Made by a program: the position numbers and the translations under genes. Of a stretch of DNA of 64,000 nucleotides, positions 45,166 through 56,800 are shown in pieces. Origin of the DNA: Turbatrix aceti. Its lineage: Eukaryota > Nematoda > Chromadorea > Rhabditida > Panagrolaimidae. Where the stretch lies: positions 1,302,001-1,366,000 of the forward strand of contig OZ017766.1 of NCBI GenBank assembly GCA_963969345.1, written 5' to 3'. The stretch's first letter is position 1. Every line of letters starts with the position of its first letter. The notes below the pieces were generated by a model. That model did no database searches. It saw nothing but the letters and a program-made list of their open reading frames with translations, and was not told the origin of the DNA.

Positions 45166-46710
45166 ATGACAGGGTTTCGTTATTTATTAGCACAACTGTT
45201 TATATTATTTTTACTCGAGAACGGTATTTTGGGGCAACGTGCCAGGTCTCGCAGCAGATTTGATGATTCGTCTCGGAGCAGCAGCAATGACGATTCCAAG
45301 GAGTTGGTTTTAAATATTTTTGTAGAGCAAATAAACTTTTTTTAGTCAGGACAGGCCCGACTACTCAGACGACTACGCTGACTTCAACATCCAGACTTCG
45401 TACATCAATGCCGGGTTCACCGGGTCCGGTTCGTTTGCGTGTGCCCCGATCAAAGGACTGCTCATGACGGGACGATCGGTGGCAGACGTTGCTCCAGAAG
45501 ACGTCGACGTCGTCGCGACCCTCGGTGATTCCCTCGTTACCGGTGCCGGCCTTTGGGCGGGGACGAATATTGAGTTTCGGGGAGCTGTGTTCACTACCGG
45601 GGGTGATGCGAGTATCGATGGCCTTCCGACTGTTGCCAGTGAGTTTTTGAGTTAAATATGTACTTTGAGATACGGTTGATTAACGTCAAATTTGTTTTTA
45701 GACATTCTCATGCAGTTCAACCACCACCTGGAAGGCATCACCCACGGCATGGGATCCGTCGACCAACTTCCGCACTACCAGTTGAATCTCGCAGAACGCG
45801 ATCCAAATTCTACGGACGTTATTTTGCAAGCTCAGACTCTGGTCGACAGACTGCAACACATAAACAGCACGGTGACCAGCGATCTTCCGCTCAAGCATCA
45901 GTGGATCATGATCTTCGTCGCCATCGGCACCAACGACGTCTGCTTTCTGTGCCGCGGGCCGGACAAGTCCGCGATCGAAAGGGCGCTTCACATCCTACGC
46001 CGCGGTCTGCCCCGGGCTCTAGTCGTCCTCATAGGACCCGTTCACGTGTCTAAGTCCGCGGAGATGACTTACAACTTGTTCATGTAGGTTTCCAAGTTTA
46101 TCCCAGGCATCGAAAGAAATTTCCTTTCAGGCCCCGTTGTCCATGCTTCAAGAGAATTCCCGGGCACCAGATGGCTCAGCTCCATGAAAGCTGGCGTCTT
46201 GCTCTGTCCGAAATCGAGCAGAAGTTCAACGCACGGGGATACCGGGGATTCGAGGTCATCGGCATCCCCTCCCTCGAGATAACCTCCCGTCACCCCGACC
46301 AGCTCTTCATCGTCGACAAGCCACTCCTCAACCGCCGGGGTCATGCTTATGCCGCCAAGTGGCTATGGAACAGACTCGTGGGCGGTCCGAAGTACAACTC
46401 GACCATGCCCCTTAGCGAGGACACTTACTACTGCCCGTCGCTGGAGTGCCCGTACTTCCGGACGTCTCAGAATCTGCGATCATGTGCCATCATCACGATT
46501 CGTGAGTATGAAAATCTCGTAGCTACTACGCCGTCTTCGGGCGCGGTGGAGGAATTTCTGAATCCCCGAATCGAGCATCTGAGAATCCATTTCGTTGCTT
46601 ACATCGTGGTTATCAGCATATTGTGCCTGGCTTCTGTCTCTGTATTCGGGTTTTTTTTTTACCAGCACGGAAAACGGCACTTGTCAAAGGGCCGCTTTGA
46701 ACCATTGTGA
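45166..46710 (+). CDS. Phospholipase-B1-like SGNH-family membrane protein, probably catalytically impaired
   Basis: Exons 45166-45302, 45346-45638, 45702-46083 and 46131-46710 give 463 residues. A signal peptide (YLLAQLFILFLLENGILG) opens the protein and one C-terminal transmembrane helix (FVAYIVVISILCLASVSVFGF) closes it, as in PLB1-type ectoenzymes that cleave phospholipids. Block I is VATLGDSLVTGAG with the nucleophile serine; TTGGDASIDGLPTVANIL and the Asn block IFVAIGTNDVC follow. At the end, where PLB proteins have a DCFHFSDRGHA-type segment with catalytic Asp and His, this protein reads VDKPLLNRRGHAYAAKWLWN: the Asp remains but His is replaced by Leu. The family call is firm; activity is doubtful. 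AATAAA follows two bases after the stop. Confidence 0.87.
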
Positions 46711-47205
46711 ATAAAAATTTTCTTTCTGGAAATAAAAAATACAGCCTAACGTGGAACTTAATGATGACTTTAAAAATTTTTTACGTGTACTACTGTTGGC
46801 ATGACCCAAAGTCATGAGCGCGCACATGAACGTGGACGTGGACACGCTACGCAAACGAAGAAAGGGTCATCGAGTCGATAGTAATGAACACCACACACGC
46901 GTGTGCACACGCACGACTCTGCGCATTGCTGACCCAGATTTGCACCAAACCAAAGGCGTGTGCTTTTTTTCTGGGGCGAAACTAATCCTTGGAGAAATAT
47001 AGACACAGTACCGGTCGAGTGATCGAAGTGTCGACCTTAACCCGAATATTGCCCCTGTCAACGGACACGGAGGGGCTGCTGTCCGGCGGGTCAGTTTGTC
47101 AAACCCCTGCGAGGAGTGTTTGAAAACAATTCACAATTTTCTTTGCGTTTGGTGCTTTTTTGATTTTTTGTAGGGTTACGACTTGTTTTACAGGTTCGAT
47201 CCGGC
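46711..47205. other. Gap between phospholipase-B-like and secreted-protein genes
   Basis: No coding signal. Two acceptor-like sites (TTTTTGTAG at about 47174 and TTTTACAG at about 47192) precede the next ATG and may be leader-intron or trans-splice sites. Confidence 0.45.
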
Positions 47206-47997
47206 ATGGCACTAGTAAAGAGTCTCCTCCTTGCGGCCCTGGCTGCCCAACTTGTCAGCGCTCAGCTCAAATCCGCGATCCAGGGCACGCACTGCTCGAA
47301 GAACCAAGTCGTCAACAAGGTCACGTTCTACGAGGACGGCGCCATCGAGGCTGAGTGTGGACCGATTCCCTGTGGCGCGTCGGGTGCCTCCTGCATTGAG
47401 GACCAAGCTGCGTGCCGGGACGACACCCCCCTGGTCTTCAGCGGCATGAAGTGGGCCCCCAACGGCCAGTCTCTGCTTCTCCGATGCTGCTCGCTCGACG
47501 TCGGAAACAAGATGTACGTGGGCACTGACATGATCACGCTTGGCGCCTTCTACTCCGGCGGTCTCGTTTCCCCCAAAGACAAGTTCGGCCACGGTGGAGC
47601 AGAATTCGACTACGTTAGCAGCATCCGAGCTGAACAGTCAGTTTTAAGCCCATCATTTTTTCCTCAGCCTAATTTTTTTTCTTTCAGGGGAGGAATTAGG
47701 ATCTGGGTTCACCGGATCATGTGCGCGTCGGACTCGACCACGCCTGAGCCCCGTCAGCAGTTGGCGCCGGCTCGTCGCCAACAGATCCCCGTCGAGGGAT
47801 CCGCTTCGAGCCGATCATCCGCTGCCTTCGAACAGCGACGACAGAACCTTCTCCGCCAGCTGAACTCCGATGCTCCTGTCCAGCACGCCGCGCCTCTTCA
47901 GCAAGCCGTTGAAAGCGAAATCGTCAATCCCCTGAAATACCGACCTCGTCAGCATGATGCTCCTCTGGTTGAAGAAGCTTCCGCCCGACTTCTTTAA
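47206..47997 (+). CDS. Secreted cysteine-rich protein, family not recognised
   Basis: Exons 47206-47636 and 47688-47997 give 246 residues; the whole region is also open without splicing, but the GTCAGT...TTTCAG intron removes a Phe/Pro/Ser-rich insertion and joins RAEQ to GGIRIWV. A signal peptide (VKSLLLAALAAQLVSA) begins the protein. About 130 residues form a compact domain with conserved-looking cysteines (HCSKN, ECGPIPC, SCIEDQAAC, LLRCCSLD, RIMCAS) and the phrase YVGTDMITLGAFYSGGLV. The last 90 residues are Gln/Arg/Ala-rich and probably disordered. The domain resembles a group of uncharacterised nematode secreted proteins I have seen, but I cannot name it. It is the last of four same-strand genes. 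Confidence 0.72.
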   Translation: MALVKSLLLAALAAQLVSAQLKSAIQGTHCSKNQVVNKVTFYEDGAIEAECGPIPCGASGASCIEDQAACRDDTPLVFSGMKWAPNGQSLLLRCCSLDVGNKMYVGTDMITLGAFYSGGLVSPKDKFGHGGAEFDYVSSIRAEQSVLSPSFFPQPNFFSFRGGIRIWVHRIMCASDSTTPEPRQQLAPARRQQIPVEGSASSRSSAAFEQRRQNLLRQLNSDAPVQHAAPLQQAVESEIVNPLKYRPRQHDAPLVEEASARLL

Positions 47998-50900
47998 TTT
48001 TTTTATATAACTTTTCGTTTGGCAATGAACATAATAAAATGCTAATAAGTTTTGTTTAGGAGGGTTGTAAAACAGCAACGGCTATTTTTTTATCAAAAAA
48101 CAATAACTGTCACTTTTGATAAATCCTTAAAAAATAGGCAATTCGATTTTCTACTAACAAAAACCTAGAAAAAAAATATGAATTTTTTGCAATGGTTTTC
48201 ATTTGGTTAAAAAAGTTCTGCAAGCCTATGACTGATTCGATATCATAAGCCTTGGATTGTTGTACATGAGTTAAACACAAAAGAAACTGACAAATTTTCT
48301 CAGGAAACTAATGACCCACTTTAGAGCGTTGTGGTTGACGTAATCACTCAAGGTCGCAATTTCAGAATAATATAATTTTTGTGTCATTTCTCTCTGTTTC
48401 ATGTATGCGCGAATGAATTATTTTTTGGTCTGAACACTGGTTTTTCATGTTCATCCAATTGCATTTAAACTTTTGAAAATTGTTGGATTATAATCATGTT
48501 AAAAAAATCCATTTTTTAAAAAATCGTGACTTCTCCAATTAAAATATTGCGCTTAATTATAACTAAGTGGCGTTTTTGAAGCGTTGGAAACGTCGGAAGC
48601 ACAACACTTTGATTTTAGGGGCGTTTTTCAGAGAAGTAAAAGTAATAGCTTTTGTTTTTCAATTTTTGTCGTTTTCAGTAGACATTGATCTTTTTTGGAT
48701 ATTTGTTTCGCAATTTTAAATTTTTGAGAGTCATTGATTAAACTTTGCCGATAATATTGAGTTTTTTGTCATACAACCCAGAAAAAGAAAGATTTTTTTT
48801 GTCAATTTTGGTTGCGATAAATTCTTTTGTCGCATGCGAACACAAATTTACGATAGTTTATTCCGAATTTTTTTCACTTTTGATTCGAGTTCATTTGGTT
48901 TTTTTGATATATCTGCGAAACTGATATAGTTTTTTTAACTCGATTTCTTTCAGATCTCTCTGCTGACATTAATCAAGATGACAAGACAAATCAAGTTGTT
49001 TTTTGGGCACTTTGTTTGACTGCAAAAAAACAACTAGCGCGTTGCGGATTGCTTTACGTGCTTGCATGCAATCTGATTTTCTTATAAATTGCAGTAAATT
49101 TTTTTGTTTTTTGTCTTCATTTTATTTTTTCCACACAAACCAGAGCAGTTTATCATTTATCATCAACGATAAAAAATTTTAATTAAAACAATGTCAAAAT
49201 ACGTTGCTTCATACACCTTCCCTAATGCCGATCCGTATTTATGCTCTTTGACAACATGAAATTGAATTTCTTTCCGTAGTACACCAATTTTAATTGCCAT
49301 ATGCTACAGAAGAGGGGACGGTTTCACTCCGCGCTTTGGACACATCCGGTTTTGCTGGTCATTTTCATCAATCTTTTGCATTTTGGTGGTTTGACGCCTG
49401 TTTGACTCAAAATACTGTTTTTTATAGGCAAAAAGTTGCACGAAAAATGACGAGGAGAAGAATTTCGCTTTCGCTTTCTGCATCTTTTGTTTATTCCAGA
49501 CGGAAACGGATAATTATAGGCTTCTTCCTTAATTTTGATGACCCTGGTATCCCTAAACCCTACTCGACTCTTCCTGCCCAGTGAAGGGTGTCTCTGGTCG
49601 ACGGACAACTAATAGTTTGGTGCGAATGACCTTTTCGCACCTCTCGAGTCCCCTCCCCGGTCGCCGGCTGGATAGAGTTTATAGTTGCGCGGCAACTTAT
49701 ACTATGTTTTCTTTTTTTGGTGGTTTATTGTCTATTTTTTGTTGGTATTTATCGTTCCGAGCGGGGAAGGGCACACGACAGTCATCACTCGCGCTGTCAA
49801 TGCCAGCGCCAACTAACTGGCTGACTGACCTTCAAAAAACTGAAAAGTTGTTTCGTCGGTGGCGGCGGCGTGTGGTGGTGGCAGCCAGCGCCCGGCAAAA
49901 CAACCAGTCCCCGTGCTGGACCGACCGATCAAGTGTTTTGAACCACAATTTTTTTTCCACGTGTGTGCTAAAAAAAGTAAATTTTTTATGCACAATTTGA
50001 TTGATCGATTGATTGAACATGCTTTTTTTGGGTACTTACCTGAGAAGGGAGTATAGATGAATATCTGAAGGTAATTCAATAGTATTTTCTCATCGCTCGT
50101 CGCAGACCACTCATAGAAAAACCTTCTCTCTCTCTCTGCTCTTCCAAGGAAGGGTTTGAACCATTTGAACGGAATCCATCAGAACGCAACGTACCTACCT
50201 ATCTACCTGCCCGATATCCTTGCTCTTGTTCGCTGTCTCTTGAAACAATCAATTCATTGTTGACTTCTTGTGACTTCATGACTCTTCAAAGGGGATTTTT
50301 TCGGTCACTCACTTTTGCACCTCAATCAATCAATTTTTCTTTCCTCACTGGGGTAGATTCCAGTTTTCTCCCTTCCTATGCATTTTTTTTCTTGGCAGTA
50401 AAAACCAAACCAGTGGGTATCGTTTGTGTTCATTGATCGCCGCCATGGATAAGAACTCTTACCCGATGATTAAACTGTTTCTGGGCAAACTCGGTCACTT
50501 TTCTGGACTTGAAGTACCTTTTCTCCTTCCCCAGCGGATGATGCTGGACTATTATGACGTTACATCCTTATCCTTATCCTCGTCTAGGCCAGGACAACCC
50601 AACCAGGAGTTAATTGTCATCGTTGAAAGCGGACTTGAATGCGGATGCGCGTAAAAAATCCAACTTGGGATGCTTTCAAGGACAATGCAAGAAGGCACTT
50701 GCATTCTTGTTTTGCGCGCCTGCCTTCCTGTCCACTGCAGTCAAGTCAGATTTTTTGCGCAATGTTTAGCGATACAACTTGCATGTTGTCTAAAAAGTGC
50801 ATATTTTTAATGCACTTAACGGGTGACAAAATGAAAGTAGGTTAATCCACGGTAGGTACAAAATTTTATGATTTATTAGAACGCGAGAAATTTGTCGTTA

Positions 50901-53815
50901 CCTCATAGTCCGACATTTTTTGGTTAGTTTGTTTTTTTATATGTGCAGTGTTTGATAAAGTACTTTTCCACCAAGCGTTAACAATTGAGTTTTTTTTGTT
51001 TGTTTGCAAAACCCAATCTGGCAGCGATGGAGCCGTAGCATGTGATCGGACTGTCAGTATATTTATTATTTTTTGCAAGAATTATGTTGTGGCTTAGTTC
51101 CCGCATTGCTTCCTTTACCTGTTTGTTGTGTTTAGTCAAAGACTTGATTTTATTAGACTGCGCAAATGGATACAGGTGAGCGAGGTAGGGTTCTGGTCGT
51201 CGGAATAAATTTTAAAATACAACCTGCTTGGTCACTACATCTAGTAGGCTCATCCGAGCGTTCACATCGTTCTTGATACGGAGGGGCAGGTAGACAACAA
51301 AAAGTGCTCTTCTTATTGGCCCCTGCTTTGCTTTTTGGTCTGTTTATCGCTTATGCAGGTGTCCGGCACATTTTTTAGTTTTATTACATGCGCCCACATT
51401 GTAAATTAGTCAATCTTCTGGCCGCTTATTTTTTTGAACGTTTTGATATAATTGTATATAGGTGTCTTCGTGTGTTTGTAATAGCCGACGTCTGCTTTTA
51501 CCAACCGCTAACCTTCGCTACCCGCACTACCTATACCTAGTGTACCTGCCTAGTGGTCAACCACTCGTGGTCTCGGGCTCAGTCTGTTGTCCTGGTCGTG
51601 GTGGCGGTGTCAGCGCAAAACATAAATACTTGGACTGACCACCGGCCCCCCCTCCGTCATTGTAGCCCTCTCTGAGAATGTGGAGGAGCGCAGCTTCTCT
51701 CGCGCATTTGCCTTGCCAGCGCGCAACAAAAGACGATCCTTTCTTGTGTTCGAACACTTTTATCAAAGAGAATGACACGGCAGAATAAGATGACGAACGA
51801 TGCGAATAGAAAACAATGCCTCATTTATGAATGATTATGAGTGAAATTATGGCTTTCTTTTTTCATGTTTTTGTTTGTTTACCTTTGTCTTGTGGTATAG
51901 GTGCGTGGTTTGTATTATTTCTTTGCTGGTTCGTGTCTCCGTAGATTTTGTGGTTCAAAGCGTGATATTTTTCTATTTTTGAGATCAGTACCGGTTGTTT
52001 TTTGCAAATTCACAAAAAATAGTTTTCCGCACAATTTTGTTGTCCTTCTTCAAAGTTATCAGAGCAAAACGTTCTCTCCTTCTTTTTTTACACTGTCAAT
52101 GTAGCCTAAAAAATACTAAACCTCATTCGCATTGTCATGCACCAAGTTTTAACTTGCCGCATATTCGCAGGGATTCAGTTTACAAACGATTGTTAATATT
52201 TTGTAAAAAAACCATTGTTGCTGTCTTTTGCCTTTTTTTGACGCACGAGAGTCTGATCAGCTCGACCGCATTCCCCCCTGCTCTTGACCGGCGGTTACAA
52301 CGACAGCATCGCATCATCTCCCTTTCATGCGCGCAGTGTGATGCTGTGACTCTTGAAAAAGTCATGACTGTGACTTGCTTACTTACTCCCTCCTAACTCA
52401 CTTCTCATCATCAGCATCGTCATTGACGATGTACCAGATCGACTGGATCAAGGCGAGCCCGGCGCACACTCGTGGGAACAAGAAGAGAACGAAAGTCAGC
52501 ACTTGTCCGGTTCAAGTGTTTTTGGAATTTTTGGGTTGTTTTTAACCTCACTTTGGGGTGAAAATCAATTTCCCTGATGGTGCTACCAATTTTTAGTTTA
52601 GAAAGTGACCTTCACGCAACTCAGTTTTTTGCCATTCCAGACAAAAAAAGATGCGGTTTGACTTCTATGTCTTTTTGGTCATGACCTAATTATAAGCTTC
52701 AGTCCTCTTGTTTGACCGAGAAAAATACTTCTGATTTTGATTTGTGGCGTTTTAAACTTAAAAGCAAATAGGTGAATGAATTACTTGAATAAACCCTGCT
52801 GTCATTTTTGTGCATATTTGATCAAGTGTGTCGTCCCTTGTTTTATTTTGATGTTTCATGTGATTTTTTCTTGACACTAATATGTTGCACGTATTCCGAT
52901 ACCAGAAAGTATACATTGCAATTAATTTTAAAGTTATTTCATCACTTTTTTTTTACTTTTTTACATGCTCAAAGCACGCCGCTATCTTTTTTTCAATTCG
53001 CACAAAATTTGCAGGTTTATAATTTTTCAGTCCACGGTTCACCGAGGTCGATGCTCACTTTTTTGGAGTCGTTTTTTATGGCTAATCTGTCAAAAAAAAA
53101 CCAGTCGGGATTAACTAAGTGTTTTTGCATTTTTGAATTTTATAAAAAATTGACATTTTTATTATTTGAACACCAACTTTGTCTATAGATGGCGATTTTT
53201 TTAATGCTGAATTGCCCTAGAAAACAATCCTAATTTTGTATATCGTTGACATTGCTATTTTTTCGAAACCACGCTGTCATTTGGTGTTCTTTTAATATTT
53301 TGGATACAACAAGTACTTCCACAGAGAATTCAGATGTTCTCCCGAGGAAAAAAGAAAATTTGGTCACATCAGAAAGGATGAGCCTGACAACTCCCCCGAA
53401 TTAATTCCAAAAATTATTGAAAAAACCTTAATGTTACATTGCGAATAATGGAACCACATTGTCACTCAGTAATGTGAGAGATTAACGAGTTTTATCGGTG
53501 GCTGTTAAAATCTTGTTTGTCCACTGCATTATCCACTGATTTTACTTCGCTAATTCACTCTGTTCGTCTTGAAGTTTTCGTGTTTCTACAAATTTAAGCA
53601 GGAATTCACGCGTTTCTGACTGAGTCAACAAATCATTCAAAAGATAAATTTCAGCCTCACGAACATCTCGATCATTAACACCCTCAATGTCCGAACCTTC
53701 TACCTGAGTGGTTCAGGGGACGATTGACACACCACGTCATGCACTAACTAGGGTGTTATTGTATTTGAACTGCCTGCCACCTGTGAGTACCGGATAACTT
53801 TACCCACAGAAAAAG
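47998..53815. other. 5.8-kb gene-free region upstream of the FN3 receptor
   Basis: The stretch is T-rich with scattered pyrimidine tracts, including a CT repeat at about 50127-50140, and a GC-richer patch at 49580-49930. ORFs up to 139 codons (49581-50000) have no domain, no splice partners and biased composition. It probably contains the promoter of the receptor and possibly non-coding leader exons. I saw no RNA gene or repeat element with clear ends. Confidence 0.45.
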
Positions 53816-56800
53816 ATGAAGCGTCACCGGTCTGGTCGACATCAGAGGCATTCTGTCAGAATATCATGGATTACTACGTTTTCTACAACCGTATTACTCT
53901 TTCTTAGTACAACAAGTGGTCTGGGCCTAGCCTTACCTCTCTCAACGGGTCATTTTGCCATTCAACAAAATTCTACGATACGTGATAATGCAGGTATGAT
54001 AACGGGGGTTCTGGGAGGGGGTAGCAACCGAGATTGGGTATCTGGTAACTGAAAACCTTTAAAAATAATTATACAGTTGATGTTATTTCTCCTTGGAAAA
54101 CTATTATTGAATGGATTCTCTATTTCTTCAATAAGCATTTTGTGCGCCTGTTTTAGTTATTTTATCTTTCATTTTATTATTTCAGAAAATACCTCGCTGT
54201 CCATGCCTCAACGAGACTCACCGATGACATTCAACATTCAAAAAGACCCAACAGATTCTTCGAGATTGCTTAACGTTTTTTTGCCATCAAATTTTGAAAA
54301 GTACAAACAATTTATCGCCAAGGTTACCGATATTTCTCCAGCCATCGAATTTCCAGTCCGTGACGTAAATCGGACATTCTTAGCGTCACCAACCGACAGC
54401 TCGGTCATCAACATTCATGGCCTTAATCCTGGTCATCAGTACACAATCGCAGTCTATGGCCGGATCGAAGGCGATTCACAACTCATTAAGGAAGAATCTG
54501 TCATCATGGATCCACTGCCTCTCAATTTTTCTGGGGGCTTGACCAATGCTATCGTAGCCACGCATACGAATATCACAATGCGTGCTTCGAAGGTTGAGAA
54601 AGCGCTTCAGGACACTTTTCGGGTAGAATACGTTCAACTGGATCCACCTAAGAGGTATCCCATTCTCGATGTCCACGATATACCGGATCAAAAAGACGTT
54701 GAATTGTATCTTGGGAATCTGAATCCTGGTAGGGATTACAATGTTATGGTTACGTCGCTGAGAAATGGTTTGCCAAGTCGGCCGTGGAAGGGTGTCATAA
54801 CGACAAGTGAGTGATACCTGTTTCCCAATTCGCTAATTCGACTCTTTCAGAACCTCTCAAGCCAGGACAACTGCTGGTTCAAGACCTCAATGCCACTTGC
54901 ATCAATCTCAGCTGGATTCTGCCACCCGAAAGTGGCGCAGATCGTTTCAAAATAGCCTACGGCGTCATCAACGGCGAAAAAGACATGACCAAGTTTCAAG
55001 TACCGTATGTCGTACAACAGGTGGACCTTTGCAAAGACATAGTTGCTGGTCATGGGTACATCTTTGCCGTCATCGCCGAAAAGTCAAATCAAATCAGCGA
55101 TCCCGCTACGATATCACACACCGTTAAACCACTTTCTGCTAAGGATATTCAAGTGTCCGCTGATTTTGGTCAAAACAAGTATCGCATAGACGTTCTGCTT
55201 CCTCCCAGGGAGAGCACCAAGATAGACAAGTGCATTATTACAGTCAATTCTGAAGAGCTAGAGAAAATGGAGGAGGTGGTCAAGGTGGAAGACCGGAACA
55301 CCACTTCAGGGGCCCCTCTGAAGTGTTCCACCTTCATGGACCTAACCCCAGGCAAGAGATACGACATGTCTGCTGCCACGCAGAGCGGTGCGGCAGCGGG
55401 AATCAAGATCTTCCGTAGTCTAGCGCTGGAGCCGGGTTTCGACATGAAATCCTTTGGCTTCAGCGTCGCGGAATTAAAGGGTGTATTAAAGTTCGACTGG
55501 CCGGAGTCTGAAGTCGCCCTGAAGAGGATACAAACTCTCTGGGGCCAGATAGTAGGCGACGATTCCCTCCTCCATATCAACGTTCTCCCCATCGGGTCGT
55601 CTACCATAATTGGTCCCGGAGATGACGAATCCACCAAAGAGCAGCCCAAGCAGATGGACACCTCTCCAACAAAGATCAGCGATGACACGAATCACCTGGT
55701 GGTCGACAACCTCCGTCGAGGTGGTTGCTACAAGGTGCAAATGTATACCGTAACCTCATCTGGCATCGTATCCACGACCAAGTTTGAGGAATACGTCCGA
55801 ATCAGTGCGCCTCTCGTTGGCATGAACGTCAGCCAGATTACAAAAAACACAGCTGTCCTCGCGCTCACCATGATCACGAGCCAGGACAATGCTTACGCAG
55901 TGTCGAGCGACGTATCCGAGTGCAATCTGTCTATCATCGTTGTAGACACTCAGAATACCGTCATCTATGACAAAACAATAAGGCTAGTCGACGCGGCGAT
56001 GCCGACGATATTGTTCGAAGGCCTGAGACCCTTCCACAAGTACTCCGTGAACAGCAACATCTTCTGCGGCGAAGAGAAGGACAACGTCTGCCCCCAGAAG
56101 AGCCGGCACATGAATACGCTCAGCTTCGAGACGAAACAAGACCGCCCCGGACCGGTGCAAAACCTTTCCATCAAGGCTCTCAACCCGTACTCTGTGCACA
56201 CGTCCTGGTTGCCCCCCTCCCTGCCCAACGGGGTCATCACACACTACATCATCAACGTGCACCCTCTGGACACGAGTGAAAAACCCTGGACTGTCAACGT
56301 GGGGGCCAATTTGAATGCGGCGAGAGACGCTGTCGTCGAGGCTGTTGTCGACAATCTCATTGGTGGCCAGGACTACCGTATCACTGTACAAGCGGTGACT
56401 GAGGCCGGAACCGGGGACCTACCCGCTGTTTCGGAGTCTGTTAAGATCGAGATGCCGATCATGGCACCACCAAGGCCGGCTTCGAGGATCGAAGTTCTGC
56501 CCAACACCATTCGATCCACGGACTTGACCATCCGGTACAACACGGCCATGTTCAGCACCAAGCACGGTCTCCTGACAAAAGCTGCCGTCATCGTGGCCCA
56601 CGTTTCCCCTGACGGGAAAACAAATGAAAACTGGATCTTTGACTCGCCAAACAAGACTTTGACATGGGCACAGATTCAGAGATTCGACGTCTGGCCGCCC
56701 TACGTCGCGGTTGAGACGCCTATTGAGCCTCTCAAGAGATTTGCGCCTCGGTCTGTCTCTGAGGTCGTTGGCATCGACATGACGTGCAGCAATCAGGATC

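Noticed and set aside
47191..47202. tRNA B-box-like GGTTCGATCC
   Set aside because: The flanks do not form a T-stem or acceptor stem and no A-box lies at the right distance.
49581..50000. 139-residue ORF upstream of the FN3 receptor
   Set aside because: Biased composition, no domain and no splice partners.
50424..50654. Small ORF with good start context (GCCGCCATGG)
   Set aside because: Attractive start, but the product has no domain or conservation clue and no linked exon could be found.
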